From positions 1 through 64,000 of the forward strand of contig NZ_MDEQ02000012.1 in NCBI RefSeq assembly GCF_001883705.2: 64,000 bases of DNA. Direction: 5' to 3'. This stretch comes from Burkholderia catarinensis (GTDB lineage Bacteria > Pseudomonadota > Gammaproteobacteria > Burkholderiales > Burkholderiaceae). The notes under the pieces are model-generated. The model made no database searches. It had not been told where the DNA came from and was given only the letters and a program-made list of their open reading frames with translations. Made by a program: the position numbers and the translations under genes. Positions 34,737-44,885 of this stretch are shown piece after piece; position 1 is the first letter of the stretch; each line of letters opens with the position of its first letter.

Positions 34737-37700
34737 GCGCCGTATCGCAGCCGCAGGCGGCGCTCGAACTCGACGTGTTCGCGTGCCCGCTCGACGGCGT
34801 CAACCAGATCGAGGCGTCGGCCGGCACCGGCAAGACCTGGAACATCTGCGCACTGTATGTGCGCCTGCTGCTCGAAAAGGATCTCGGCGCGGACGAAATC
34901 CTCGTGGTGACCTTCACGAAGGCGGCGACGGCCGAGCTGCGCGAGCGGATTCGCGGTCGGCTCGCGCAGCTCGCGCATGCGCTCGATACGGGCGACGACG
35001 GCGGCGATCCGTTCATCGAGCGCCTGCTCGACACGACGCTCGGCGAAGACGGCGCGCTCGATCCCGAAACGGCCGCGAAGCGGATCCGGCGCGCGCTGCG
35101 CGCGTTCGACCAGGCCGCGATCCATACGATTCACGCGTTCTGCCAGCGCGCGCTGCAGGAAGCGCCGTTCGCGGCCGCGATGCCGTTCGCGTTCGACATG
35201 GAGGCCGACGACGCGTCGCTGCGCTTCGAACTCGCGGCGGACTTCTGGCGCACGCGCGTCGAACCGGCGGCCGCGCGCTGGCCGGGCTTCGCGACCTGGC
35301 TGGTCGAATCGGGCGCCGGCCCGGCTGCGCTCGATGCGCAGCTCAAGCGCCGGCTGAAGAAGCCGCTCGCCGCGCTGCGCTGGGACGGCGTGACCGAGCC
35401 GGACGAATCGGCCGAGGCCGCGGCGGCCGAATGCTTTGCCGAGGCGGCGCGGATGTGGGCCGCCGAGCGCGATACGATCGAGGCGCTGCTGCGCACCGCG
35501 CAGCCCGCGCTCAACCAGCGCTCGCACAAGCCCGACGCGCTCGCCGATGCGCTTGTCGCGTGGGCCGCGCATTTCACGCAGGGCGACGCGACGGCCGCGC
35601 TGCCGAAGGCCGCGCTGAAGCTCACGCGCACCGCGCTTGCGAAGGCGACGAAAAAAGGCGGCGCGACGCCCGAGCACGCGTTCTTCGACGTGGCCGACGC
35701 GCTCGAAGCGGCCGTGGCGGCAGCCGAGGCCGCGCAGCGCGCGCGCTGGCTCGCGCTGATCGCCGAATGGCTCGACAGCGCGCCGGGCGAGCTGGCCGAG
35801 CGCAAGCGCACGCGGCGCGTCGTCTCGTTCGACGATCTGCTTGCGAACCTGTACCACGCGCTGCATGCGCACCCGTGGCTCGCCGAGACGCTGCGCGTGC
35901 GCTATCCGGCCGCGCTGATCGACGAGTTCCAGGATACCGACCCGCTGCAGTTCGCGATCTTCGACCGGATCTTCGCGCCGGGCGGGCCGCTGTTCCTCGT
36001 CGGCGACCCGAAGCAGGCGATCTACAGCTTCCGCGCGGCCGATCTGCATACCTATCTCGCGGCGCGCGCGCGGGCGAGCGCGTGCTACACGCTCGCGGTC
36101 AACCAGCGCTCGACGCCCGCGATCGTCGATGCGTGCAACCGCTTCTTCATGTCGAATCCGCGCGCCTTCGTGCTCGACGGGCTCGACTATTACGCGGTGC
36201 GCGCCGGCACGCGCGTGCGCGCGCCGTTCGTCGACGAAACCGATCCGGGCCCGGCCGGCGATTTCCGGGTCTGGGCGTTGCCGGGCGGTGAAGGCACGCT
36301 GCTCAAGCGCGACGCGCAGGCGCAGGCCGCCCAGGCCTGCGCGGCCGAGATCGCGCGGCTGATGCGCGGCGCGCGCGACGGGCACGTGCGGCTGGGCGAG
36401 ATACCGCTGTCGCCGGGCGACATCGCGGTGCTCGTGCAGACGCACCGGCAGGGCAGTCTCGTGAAGCGCGTGCTTGCTACGTGGGGGATCGGCAGCGTCG
36501 AACTGGCGCAGGCCTCGGTGTTCTCGACCGGCGACGCCGAGCAGCTCGAACGCGTGCTGGCGGCGATCGATGCGCCGGGCGACCTGCGGCGCCTGCGCGC
36601 GGCGCTTGCGTCCGACTGGTTCGGCCTCGATGCCGGCGCGCTGTGGCGGATGGAGCAGGGCGACGGCGATGCGCCATGCGAAGCGTCGGCGGCCGACGGT
36701 GCCGACGCAATGAGCTGGGTCGAGCGCTTCTCGCGGTATCGGCTGGTGTGGCGCGAGCGCGGGTTCGCGGTGATGTGGCGCACGTTCACGCGCGAGCTGC
36801 GGATTGCCGAGCGGTTGATGGCCGGCGCGGACGGCGAGCGTCGCGTAACCGACATCAACCATCTGGCCGAACTGACGCAGGCACGCGCATCCGCGCAGCC
36901 GGGCATCGCACCGACGCTGCGCTGGCTCGCCGCGCAACGGCTCGACGGCGGCGGCGAGGACGCGCAACTGCGTCTCGAATCCGATCGCAACCTCGTGCAG
37001 ATCGTCACCGTGCACAAGTCGAAAGGCCTCGAATACGCAATCGTGTTCTGTCCGTTCCTGAACGATGGCGGGCTGCGCGAGCCGCCGGCGTCCGCGCTGC
37101 CCGATGCGCGCGAGTATCACGACGATGCGGGCGACGCGGTGCTGCATTACGGATGCGACGACGAGGCGGCCGCGCACGCGGCGCGGCAAGCGATGCGCGA
37201 GCAGGCCGCGGAACGCGCGCGGCTCGTCTACGTGGCGCTCACGCGCGCGGTCTATCGCTGCTACGTCGTCGCCGGGCCGTATCTGTCGTCGCGCTCGACG
37301 CGCGAAGCGCGGCGCAGCGTGCTCAACTGGCTCGTCGCGGGCGCCGGCCAGGCGTTCGATGCATGGCTCGACGAGCCGCCCGACGAAGCCGCGCTCGATA
37401 CGGCGTGGCACGCGCTCGCGGGCGGCCCCGTGAGCGTCGCGCCGCTGCCGGTGCCCGCGCGCCGCGAGCGTCTCGCGGCCGGGCACGACGCATCGCAGAC
37501 GCTCGCGGCGCGCCATGCGACGCGCGTGCTGCGCGATGCGTGGCGGATGGCGAGCTTCAGTTCGTTGACCGCGTCGATGGCGCGCGAGGAGGCGGGCGTC
37601 GCGGCCGTGCCCGACGATGACCTACGGCCCGATCACGATGCGCTTGCCGCGCTGGCGCCGGACGGCGAGTCGAGTCTGGCCGATACGGTTGCACCCGAGC

Positions 37701-38443
37701 CGCCGGACGACGACATCCTTGTGTTCCCGCGCGGCGCGGCGGCGGGCGAGTGCCTGCACCGCCTGTTCGAGCTGAGCCGGTTCGCGGAGCCCGATTCGTG
37801 GCACAAGGCCGCGCTCGGCGCGCTGCACGACCGGCCGGTCGAGGCCGAGCCCGAACTCGCTACCCGGCTGCCGGCGATGATGGCGCGGCTGGTCGACGAT
37901 GTCGTGCGCACCGAGCTCGTGCCGGGCATGCGGCTCGCCGATCTCGATCCCGCGAAGCGGCTCGACGAAATGGGTTTCCTGTTCCCGGCGCCGTCGCTCG
38001 ACCTGATGGCGCTGCGCCGGTTGCTGGTCGCGCACGGCTATCCGGACGTTGCACTGGAGGCGGGCATGCTCGCCGGTTTCATCAAGGGTTTCATCGACAT
38101 GATCGTCGAACACGACGGCCGCTTCTGGATCGTCGACTGGAAGTCGAACCATCTCGGCACGACGCCGGATGCGTACGGCCCGCGCGCGCTCGACGTCGCG
38201 ATGGCCGATCACGCGTATCACCTGCAGGCGCTGCTCTACACCGTCGCGCTGCATCGCTACCTGCGCGGGCGGCTGCCCGATTACGACTACGACACGCACA
38301 TCGCGGGCTACCTGTACCTGTTCGTGCGCGGCGTGCGGCCCGACTGGCGCAGCGGCGGCGAGCCGGCCGGCGTGCATGCGCGGCGGCCCGCGCGCGCGCT
38401 CGTCGACGCACTCGACCGGATGATGGAAGGGGGCCGCGCATGA
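34733..38443 (+). CDS. recB: Exodeoxyribonuclease V beta subunit RecB
   Basis: A 1236-residue UvrD-type helicase and nuclease. Walker A is ASAGTGKT at 28-35 (Lys34), followed by VVTFTKAATAELRERIR. The Walker B region reads LIDEFQDTDPLQF. QIVTVHKSKGLEYAIVFCPF and ERARLVYVALTRA mark helicase motifs V and VI. The C-terminal nuclease has Asp1122 in GFIDMI, and Asp1135 and Lys1137 in DWKSN. All motifs look intact. It overlaps both recC and recD by four bases. Confidence 0.95.
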   Translation: MSAVSQPQAALELDVFACPLDGVNQIEASAGTGKTWNICALYVRLLLEKDLGADEILVVTFTKAATAELRERIRGRLAQLAHALDTGDDGGDPFIERLLDTTLGEDGALDPETAAKRIRRALRAFDQAAIHTIHAFCQRALQEAPFAAAMPFAFDMEADDASLRFELAADFWRTRVEPAAARWPGFATWLVESGAGPAALDAQLKRRLKKPLAALRWDGVTEPDESAEAAAAECFAEAARMWAAERDTIEALLRTAQPALNQRSHKPDALADALVAWAAHFTQGDATAALPKAALKLTRTALAKATKKGGATPEHAFFDVADALEAAVAAAEAAQRARWLALIAEWLDSAPGELAERKRTRRVVSFDDLLANLYHALHAHPWLAETLRVRYPAALIDEFQDTDPLQFAIFDRIFAPGGPLFLVGDPKQAIYSFRAADLHTYLAARARASACYTLAVNQRSTPAIVDACNRFFMSNPRAFVLDGLDYYAVRAGTRVRAPFVDETDPGPAGDFRVWALPGGEGTLLKRDAQAQAAQACAAEIARLMRGARDGHVRLGEIPLSPGDIAVLVQTHRQGSLVKRVLATWGIGSVELAQASVFSTGDAEQLERVLAAIDAPGDLRRLRAALASDWFGLDAGALWRMEQGDGDAPCEASAADGADAMSWVERFSRYRLVWRERGFAVMWRTFTRELRIAERLMAGADGERRVTDINHLAELTQARASAQPGIAPTLRWLAAQRLDGGGEDAQLRLESDRNLVQIVTVHKSKGLEYAIVFCPFLNDGGLREPPASALPDAREYHDDAGDAVLHYGCDDEAAAHAARQAMREQAAERARLVYVALTRAVYRCYVVAGPYLSSRSTREARRSVLNWLVAGAGQAFDAWLDEPPDEAALDTAWHALAGGPVSVAPLPVPARRERLAAGHDASQTLAARHATRVLRDAWRMASFSSLTASMAREEAGVAAVPDDDLRPDHDALAALAPDGESSLADTVAPEPPDDDILVFPRGAAAGECLHRLFELSRFAEPDSWHKAALGALHDRPVEAEPELATRLPAMMARLVDDVVRTELVPGMRLADLDPAKRLDEMGFLFPAPSLDLMALRRLLVAHGYPDVALEAGMLAGFIKGFIDMIVEHDGRFWIVDWKSNHLGTTPDAYGPRALDVAMADHAYHLQALLYTVALHRYLRGRLPDYDYDTHIAGYLYLFVRGVRPDWRSGGEPAGVHARRPARALVDALDRMMEGGRA

Positions 38444-40743
38444 ACGCGTCCGACGACACGCTCGAATTTACCGGCGGCCTCGTCGCGCGGCTGCCCGAAC
38501 CCGCTGATTTCGGCATCGCGCTCGCGGAAGGCTTCGCGCGCCGCATCGGCGACTTCGCGCGCCGCGCCGGCGCGCCGGCCGTGTCTGCGCGCTGGGCGGC
38601 GCGCGCGGCATTCGCGACGAGCCGCGCGACCGCGGGCGGCCACGTGTGCGTCGCGCTCGGTGCGCTCGCGCAGCGCTACGAAGCGCCGCTCGACGACGTC
38701 CGCGCGGCGCTCGCCGCGAGCGGCGTGGTCGCGTTCGGCACGCTCGCGCGCGGCGACGAGCGGCCGCTGATCGTCGACCGGCACGATCACCTGTACCTGT
38801 CGCGCTATTTCGATTACGAACGGCGGCTGGCCGATGCGCTCGTGGCGCAGGCCGGTGCCGCTGCGCCGGGCGAAGGCCTGTCGCCGGATCGGTTGCGCGA
38901 CAGCCTCGCACGTTACTTCGGGCCCGCGACCGGCGAAGTCGACTGGCAGCGCGTCGCGGCGATCGTCGCGCTGACGGGGCGCGTGACGATCGTCAGCGGC
39001 GGCCCCGGCACGGGCAAGACGACGACCGTCGTCGGCGTGCTGGCCTGTCTGCTCGACGCGCACCCGGGGCTGCGCATCGCGCTGGCCGCACCGACCGGCA
39101 AGGCCGCGCAGCGGATGCAGGAAGCGCTCCATGCGCGGGCCGGCGACCTGCCGCCCGAACTCGCGGCGCGCCTGCCCGACACGTCGTACACGCTGCATCG
39201 GTTGCTGGGCGGCGGCGGGGCGGCCGGCTTCCGGCATCATCGCGACAATCCGCTGCCGTACGACCTGATCGTCGTCGACGAGGCGTCGATGATCGACGTC
39301 GCGCTCGCCGCGCACCTGCTCGACGCGCTCGCGCCGGGCGCGCGGCTCGTGCTGCTCGGCGACAAGGATCAGCTGGCCGCGGTCGAGGCGGGCGCGGTGT
39401 TCGCGGAGCTGAGCGCGCGGCCGGCGTTTACGGCCGCGGCACGCACGCGCATCGCGCAGGCGCTCGGCATCGACGAGGCGGCATTCGTCGCGGCACTGCC
39501 GGTGCCGGACGAAGCTGCGGCGGCAGCGGTGCCGGCTGCGAATCCGGTTTCCGCTTCGGCCCCGGCCCCGGCGCCTGCATCGGCCGCCGCCTCACGCAAA
39601 CCGGCGTCACGGCAGAAAGCCGATGCGCGACAGGCATCGCTCTTCGACGACGAACCGCAGGATGACGAAATGTCCTCGACCGACGTCGCGCCGCCGTCGG
39701 CTGCCGGTCCGGTATCGACCAATGCCGCTGATGCAGGCGTGGCGGGTGAGGCGGGCGACGCCCCCGCGTGGATCGAGGTGGACGAACTCGCGTGGCTCGA
39801 TACCGTCGAGCTGCCGCCGTTCGACGCAGGGGTCGCGGCGCTTGCGTCGGTCACGTCGACATTACCCGGCGAAACCGGCGCCGCGTCCGGCACACCCGCA
39901 CCGGCGCCGCTCGCGGACTGCGTCGTATGGCTCGAACGCAATTACCGCTTCGGTCTCGATTCGCCGATCGGGCGGCTGTCGCTCGCGATTCGCCGCGGCG
40001 ACGTGCAGGCCGCGCTCGACGCGTTGCCCGCGGACGACGCGGCAGCCGCGTCGTTTCACGACGATGCAGGCGACACGCTCGCGTCGTCGACGGTCGAGCG
40101 GCTCGCGCGGCGGTTCGGTGCCTACCTCGACGCATTGCGCGCCGCACTGGCCGCGCCGGTGCCCGATCCGCTGCCGCTGTTCGACGCGCTCAACCGGTTC
40201 CGGATCCTGTGCGCGACCCGCAACGGCTCGCGCGGCGCGGAGCACGTCAATGCGCTCGTGGCCGCGCACGTGCGGCACGCGGCGCGCGTGCCGCTCGCGG
40301 TCGGCGCGCACTGGTTCACCGGGCGGCCGATCATGGTGACGCGCAACGACTATGCGCTCGGGTTGTTCAACGGCGATATCGGCATCGCGTTGCCCGACGC
40401 ACACGGCGTGCTGCGCGTGTGGTTCAGGCGCGCGGACGGCACCGCGCGCGCGGTGTCGCCGGCCGCGCTGCCGCCGCACGAAACGGCCTTCGCGCTGACG
40501 GTCCATAAATCGCAGGGTTCGGAATTCGACGAAGCCGCGCTGGTGCTGCCGGCATCGTTCAGCCGGGTGCTCACGCGCGAACTCGTCTACACGGCCGTCA
40601 CGCGTGCGCGCACGCGCGTGCAGGTGATCGGGCCGCGGCGCGTGCTGGCTCAGGCGGTCGCGACTCGCACGCAGCGCGATTCGGGGCTCGCGGCCCGCGT
40701 CGACGAGGCGCTCGCACGGCGCCGCACGGAGGTTTCGCGATGA
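38440..40743 (+). CDS. recD: Exodeoxyribonuclease V alpha subunit RecD with inserted linker
   Basis: A 767-residue SF1B helicase, against about 608 in E. coli. Walker A is GGPGTGKT (GPGTGK at 188-193, Lys193). [20 protein letters not shown] is Walker B, and [19 protein letters not shown] and [15 protein letters not shown] are the last motifs. Most of the extra length is an Ala/Pro-rich, probably disordered insertion at about 355-490, between [17 protein letters not shown] and the conserved [10 protein letters not shown]. It contains QASLFDD at 398-404, which resembles a beta-clamp binding motif. Position and overlaps show co-expression with recB. Confidence 0.94.
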   Translation: MNASDDTLEFTGGLVARLPEPADFGIALAEGFARRIGDFARRAGAPAVSARWAARAAFATSRATAGGHVCVALGALAQRYEAPLDDVRAALAASGVVAFGTLARGDERPLIVDRHDHLYLSRYFDYERRLADALVAQAGAAAPGEGLSPDRLRDSLARYFGPATGEVDWQRVAAIVALTGRVTIVSGGPGTGKTTTVVGVLACLLDAHPGLRIALAAPTGKAAQRMQEALHARAGDLPPELAARLPDTSYTLHRLLGGGGAAGFRHHRDNPLPYDLIVVDEASMIDVALAAHLLDALAPGARLVLLGDKDQLAAVEAGAVFAELSARPAFTAAARTRIAQALGIDEAAFVAALPVPDEAAAAAVPAANPVSASAPAPAPASAAASRKPASRQKADARQASLFDDEPQDDEMSSTDVAPPSAAGPVSTNAADAGVAGEAGDAPAWIEVDELAWLDTVELPPFDAGVAALASVTSTLPGETGAASGTPAPAPLADCVVWLERNYRFGLDSPIGRLSLAIRRGDVQAALDALPADDAAAASFHDDAGDTLASSTVERLARRFGAYLDALRAALAAPVPDPLPLFDALNRFRILCATRNGSRGAEHVNALVAAHVRHAARVPLAVGAHWFTGRPIMVTRNDYALGLFNGDIGIALPDAHGVLRVWFRRADGTARAVSPAALPPHETAFALTVHKSQGSEFDEAALVLPASFSRVLTRELVYTAVTRARTRVQVIGPRRVLAQAVATRTQRDSGLAARVDEALARRRTEVSR

Positions 40744-41144
40744 TGATCCGCTATACGCTCGATCCGGCCGAAGTCGAATGGACGGCCGTGCGCGCGCAGG
40801 GCGCGGGCGGGCAAAACGTGAACAAGGTGTCGAGCGCGATCCACCTGCGCTTCGATATCCGTGCGTCGTCGCTGCCGCACGTCATCAAGGAGCGGCTCCT
40901 CGCGCTGTCCGACCAGCGCATCACGCGCGACGGCATCGTCGTGATCAAGTCTCAGGAATATCGCACCCAGGAGAAGAACCGCGAGGCCGCGCTGGCGCGA
41001 CTCGATACGTTGATCAGCGGCGTCGCGTTTACGCCGCGCGCACGGGTCGCGACGCGGCCGACGCGCGCGTCGAAGGAGCGGCGGCTCGAGCACAAGTCGC
41101 GCCGGGGCGCGGTGAAGTCGGGAAGGGGGAAGGTGGTCGACTGA
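40740..41144 (+). CDS. arfB: Alternative ribosome-rescue factor ArfB (YaeJ)
   Basis: A 134-residue release-factor-like peptidyl-tRNA hydrolase that frees stalled ribosomes without a stop codon. The catalytic GGQ is at residues 23-25 ([16 protein letters not shown]). The C-terminal basic tail ([22 protein letters not shown]) is the part that enters the empty mRNA channel. Domain 2 of true release factors is absent, as expected. GGAGG precedes the start, which overlaps the recD stop, so it is the fourth gene of the rec operon. Confidence 0.92.
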   Translation: MMIRYTLDPAEVEWTAVRAQGAGGQNVNKVSSAIHLRFDIRASSLPHVIKERLLALSDQRITRDGIVVIKSQEYRTQEKNREAALARLDTLISGVAFTPRARVATRPTRASKERRLEHKSRRGAVKSGRGKVVD

Positions 41145-41209
41145 CGAATGGATGACCGGAGGGCCGGACGCCCGGCGGGCATGGCGGGTGAACACCCGAC
41201 CCGCGCGGG

Positions 41210-42490
41210 TCAGCGCATCACGGTCCCCGCGCTGTCGAGCACGAAGTCGACGCAGAACACGACGAGCCGGCTCTGCGCGCGAATTGCGACGGCGGCCGTA
41301 TAGCAGTCGCGGCCTTCCGTCAGCGAGAAGTGCGGGCCCATCAGCGCGACGCGCCCGGGCGCGGCGATCGCGCGCTGGAAGTACGGGCGCCGCGACCAGT
41401 TGCTGTGGGTTTCCGGAAAGAGCGGCGAGAGGCGAGTGGCGCCTGCGTGGCCGTCTTCCGAGCGGGCGCCGATCGACGGCAGGAACTGCTCGCCGGTCTC
41501 GTCGGTGACGAATACGCGGCGCGCGACCGGCACCACGAACACGCGTTGCGCGGCATCCTGCAGGTTGCCGCTCGCGGAAAACGCGGCCGCGCCGGTGAGC
41601 ACGAGCCGCTCGATCGCGTCGAAGCCCGGCTGCTCGGCGACGACCGGTGTGTGCCGGCGGGCGATGAAGCGCTTCCACGCGGCGTCGAGCATCGCGGGTG
41701 CCGCCGCGCTCGCGTGCGCGATCGACGCATCGGGCTGGCCGAACTGGAAACCCTGCACGAAATCGATGTCGGCTTCCATCAGCGCCTGCAGCGCGTCGTC
41801 GCTTTCGACGCCCTCGGCAAGCACCATCGCGCCGGCCTGGTGCAGCATCGACACGAGGTGATGCATGATGCGGCGATCGTCGGCCGACCCGGTCGAGCGC
41901 TCGACGAGCGAGCGGTCGAGCTTGACGATGTCGGGCCGCGCGCGCCACACGCGGTCGAAATTCGAGAATCCCGTGCCGAAATCGTCGATCGCGATCAGGA
42001 AGTCGCGATGCTGGATCATGTCGATCGTGCGGGCGAGCGCGGCTTCGTCGCGCGCCGGCTGTTCGATGACTTCCAGCACGATGCGGTTCGGCGGCAGCAC
42101 GAAATGCCGGCACAGCGCCTCGACGAACTCGCGCTGCACAAGGCCCGAATCGAGCACGCGCGGCGTCACGTTCAGGAACAGCCAGCCGTCGCCGATTCCC
42201 TGCGCGACGAAATTGGCCGTGTGCAGGCAGCGCGCGAGCCGGTCGAGCAGCAGTGCGTCGGCGTCGCCGCGGGTCTTGTCGAAGAGGGCGGTGGGCGAAA
42301 CCAGCGTACCGTTCGCTTCGACGACGCGCAGCAGCGCCTCGTAACCGACGACGCGCTTGTGCGTGATCGACAGCACGGGCTGGAATACGCTGCGCAGCGT
42401 CGTGGTGCGATAGGTGGCGAGCCAGCCGCTAGGTGTTGCCGTGAGGCGTTCGAGCAGGGAGTCGAGCGAAAGGTCGCGGGCGGGCTTCAT
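41210..42490 (-). CDS. EAL-domain phosphodiesterase with C-terminal sensor-like domain
   Basis: A 426-residue protein predicted to hydrolyse cyclic di-GMP. Start 42490 (MKPARDLSLDSLLERL) fits the domain boundary; a longer frame upstream lacks family features. EAL residues appear complete: EALLR at 51-55, LFLNVTP, LEVIEQ, DDFGTGFSNF, KLDRSL, LAEGVES and QGFQFGQP. The C-terminal 150 residues contain NWSRRPYFQRAIAAPGRVALMGPHFS, like the ligand pocket of a Cache/PAS-type domain, yet there is no membrane segment. No GGDEF partner is fused or adjacent. Confidence 0.88.
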   Translation of the reverse strand: MKPARDLSLDSLLERLTATPSGWLATYRTTTLRSVFQPVLSITHKRVVGYEALLRVVEANGTLVSPTALFDKTRGDADALLLDRLARCLHTANFVAQGIGDGWLFLNVTPRVLDSGLVQREFVEALCRHFVLPPNRIVLEVIEQPARDEAALARTIDMIQHRDFLIAIDDFGTGFSNFDRVWRARPDIVKLDRSLVERSTGSADDRRIMHHLVSMLHQAGAMVLAEGVESDDALQALMEADIDFVQGFQFGQPDASIAHASAAAPAMLDAAWKRFIARRHTPVVAEQPGFDAIERLVLTGAAAFSASGNLQDAAQRVFVVPVARRVFVTDETGEQFLPSIGARSEDGHAGATRLSPLFPETHSNWSRRPYFQRAIAAPGRVALMGPHFSLTEGRDCYTAAVAIRAQSRLVVFCVDFVLDSAGTVMR

Positions 42491-42986
42491 GTCAGCGGTG
42501 CCCGGGGGGCGAGCGGCGGGGCGGTGGCGCGCCGCCACGCTGAAGCAGTCGCACGCGCAGGCGGACGCGAAGGAACGTGAGGCATCGTGACCGCCTTCTG
42601 CGGGTAAGTGTTCGAAGTGTAACGGGAATGCGGCGGCGCGCGTATCAGGGAAACTCCAGACGCACACGCGCGGCAGGGGGGGCATGGCCGGCACGCAACG
42701 GCAGCCGGCGCCACGCGAGTGCGCGCCGTGCATGACCGCCACGGCGCGAAGGGCGCCGCAGCAGCACATGATGATCCTGGGGCATCGCGCAACGCATGTC
42801 CGTGCATCATGGCCGCATGGCGAGCGCGATGGTGCGGGAAATCCCGGTGTCCGCAAGGCCGCGTGCGAGCATCGCCGTCAGACGAATGCCGGCGCGGCGG
42901 TCCACGAGCGCCGCTTGCCGCCGGCGCTCACCGCACGACGGACGGCGGACGGCGGACGGCGGACGGCGGCGCGTGCGGCCGGATTC
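42491..42986. other. About 500-bp gap, no gene seen
   Basis: Between the EAL and DMT exporter genes. Apparent open frames here are high-GC artefacts without homology. It contains a heptamer repeat at 42940-42967 and presumably the EAL gene promoter. Confidence 0.5.
42940..42967. repeat. Heptamer tandem repeat (GGACGGC)x4
   Basis: Four perfect copies of GGACGGC from 42940 to 42967, with partial copies on both sides, just past the stop of the DMT exporter gene. A simple sequence repeat of this kind can vary in copy number. Confidence 0.85.
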
Positions 42987-43913
42987 TCAGGCCGCTTCGC
43001 CGCCGCGCGGCCGGATACCGGGAATCCGCTTGATCACGCCGGTCGCGAGCGCGGTGCCGACGAGCACGATCGCGCAGCCTTCGATCATCACGGCCGACAC
43101 GTGTTCGCCGAGGAACAGCGCACCCCACAGCAGCCCGAACACGGGAATCACGAACGTCACGGTAATCGCGCGGGCGGGGCCGACATGCGCGATCAGGTAG
43201 AAGAAGATGAAATACGCGATGCCCGTGCAGGCGATGCCGAGGCCGAGCACGGCGCCCCATGCGTGCGTGCCGACCGGCGCGGCCGGCCAGGTGGCGATCG
43301 CGAACGGCAGCAGCAGGGCGGTCGAGCCGATCATGCTGCCGGTCGCGTTGACGAGCGGATCGACGCCGCTGAGCTTGCGCTTCGTGTAATTGGCCGCGAT
43401 GCCGTACAGCAGCGTCGCGCCGAGCGCCGCGGCGGCGGCGAGCGCGGTCGCGCCGGCGCCCGTGTCGCCGTGCGCATTCGCGATCTGGTTCCACACGAGC
43501 GTGATCACGCCGGCAAAGCCGATCACGAGGCCGAGCGAGCGCGGCAGCGACAGTTTGTCCTTCAGCCACAGGTAGGCGACGAGCGCGCCCCACAGCGGCG
43601 TCGTCGCGTTGATCACCGACGTCAGGCCGGCCGACAGCGTCAGTTCGGCGAACGCGAACAGACAGAACGGGATGCCCGAGTTCAGCGCGCCGACGACGAA
43701 CAACGGCCACGCATGACGGCGCAGCCGCGCGCCGAGATCGGCGGGCTTGAAGCGCGTCAGCGCGAAGCCCGTGAGAAACAGCGCGCCGATGCCCACGCGC
43801 AGCGCCATCAGCGGCGCGACGCCGAAATCGACGACTCCGATCCGGATGAACAGGAACGATGCGCCCCACAGGGCAGCGAGTACGGTCAGCAGAATGGCGT
43901 TCTTGGGCGACAT
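42987..43913 (-). CDS. EamA/DMT-family exporter
   Basis: A 308-residue ten-helix drug/metabolite transporter with two EamA repeats (about 5-140 and 155-290). It starts MSPKNAILLTVLAALWGASFLFIRIGV, with the typical WG(A/S)xF motif after helix 1, and has the conserved ATTPLWGAL and IPVFGLLWGALFLGE segments. Substrates of this family are usually amino acids or metabolites and cannot be named here. It is a single gene. Confidence 0.9.
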   Translation of the reverse strand: MSPKNAILLTVLAALWGASFLFIRIGVVDFGVAPLMALRVGIGALFLTGFALTRFKPADLGARLRRHAWPLFVVGALNSGIPFCLFAFAELTLSAGLTSVINATTPLWGALVAYLWLKDKLSLPRSLGLVIGFAGVITLVWNQIANAHGDTGAGATALAAAAALGATLLYGIAANYTKRKLSGVDPLVNATGSMIGSTALLLPFAIATWPAAPVGTHAWGAVLGLGIACTGIAYFIFFYLIAHVGPARAITVTFVIPVFGLLWGALFLGEHVSAVMIEGCAIVLVGTALATGVIKRIPGIRPRGGEAA

Positions 43914-44055
43914 CGATCGTAAGGGCGAGGGACGGAATGCGGTGAATCTTACACCGCGTTACCACGCCGTCGTTTCACGATTCGATGAAACGACAAGAAA
44001 CGGGAATGTCGCCGGTTGCGGGTGCGGGAGGGCTGCTGCGGGCGATGCTCCCCGA

Positions 44056-44304
44056 TCAGCGATGGCGCCAGCCGCCGCGTCCGCCGAAACCGAAATTGAG
44101 CGATAGCGCCGGTCCCCAATAGCCGCCCCACGCGGGCGCATACGCAGGCGCCGGGTAGTAGTAAGCGGGGGCCGGATCGACATACACGGGTGCCGGTTGC
44201 ACCGGTGCCGCCGTGTAATAGCCGCCCGGATAGTAGCCGTACGGGTAGTAGCAGCCGGCGAGCGTCGCGCAGGAGAGCGCCGCGGCGACGAGGGTCCTGT
44301 TCAT
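44056..44304 (-). CDS. Tyr/Pro-rich small lipoprotein
   Basis: An 82-residue protein with a strong ribosome site (GGAGA) and a signal peptide ending in a lipobox (ATLAGC). The mature part is dominated by Tyr, Pro, Gly and Ala (YYPYGYYPGGYY) and ends in a Gly/Arg-rich stretch. Such small lipoproteins are common in Burkholderiales, and their role in the envelope is unknown. Confidence 0.8.
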   Translation of the reverse strand: MNRTLVAAALSCATLAGCYYPYGYYPGGYYTAAPVQPAPVYVDPAPAYYYPAPAYAPAWGGYWGPALSLNFGFGGRGGWRHR

Positions 44305-44431
44305 GATGAGTCTCCGGCGGAGCCGGCAATCGGCAGATGCTTAAGCTTAGGCCGCGCGCCGATGACACGGTGTGCAAAACGGTAACGGATCATTTCCGGC
44401 CGCCGCCGCTCGCATTGCGGCGCCGCATGCG

Positions 44432-44463
44432 AAAACGGCGCTTCCGCACCGCGGAAACGCCGT
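44432..44463 (-). terminator. Terminator of the glycine-zipper lipoprotein gene
   Basis: On the minus strand a 13-bp stem (44451-44463 with 44435-44447, one G-U pair) and a 3-base loop are followed by TTTT (44435-44432). It lies 45 bp past the gene's stop. Confidence 0.7.
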
Positions 44464-44507
44464 CTGGTCGACTGCCGCCCCGCGCGCGGGGCGAGCCGCC
44501 TGGCCGA

Positions 44508-44720
44508 TTACTTGCCGACCTGGTTGCCGATGATGCCGCCGGCCGCCGCGCCGCCCAGCGTCGACAGTGCGTTGCCGCCGATCGCCGCGCCGGCGACGCC
44601 GCCGACACCCGCGCCGATTGCCGTGTCGCGCTGGCGCCGTGACATGTTATCGCAGGCCGACAGGCTGGCCACCGTCGCGACGAGGAGAGCGCATACCCCA
44701 AAACGCCGAATCGAATTCAT
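44508..44720 (-). CDS. Glycine-zipper lipoprotein, OsmB-like
   Basis: A 70-residue protein starting at 44720. The signal ends with a lipobox-like LSAC (VASLSACDNM). The mature part is one long glycine zipper (GAGVGGVAGAAIGG, then GGAAAGGIIG), as in OsmB/SlyB-type small lipoproteins that sit in the outer membrane and respond to envelope or osmotic stress. It has its own terminator, so it is monocistronic. Confidence 0.83.
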   Translation of the reverse strand: MNSIRRFGVCALLVATVASLSACDNMSRRQRDTAIGAGVGGVAGAAIGGNALSTLGGAAAGGIIGNQVGK

Positions 44721-44885
44721 GATCGCTGTCCTTGTGGTAGTGAACGGAGGGCGCGCGACCGGCTGGCGGCCACGCATGACCCTAATCTACGCGCCGTCTC
44801 GCGGCGCCGCTGTAAGGACTTGTTAAGACTCGCGCGGTTTCGTAATCAATTGTTTCCCGGGGGCCGGCGGGCACGCGACATGCGT

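Noticed and set aside
34379-37516. 1045-codon open frame opposite recB
   Set aside because: Same artefact: third-position GC bias keeps the antisense frame open. recB motifs are all on the plus strand.
42684-43922. 412-codon plus-strand frame opposite the DMT exporter
   Set aside because: Repetitive charged translation; the exporter on the minus strand has ten normal membrane helices.
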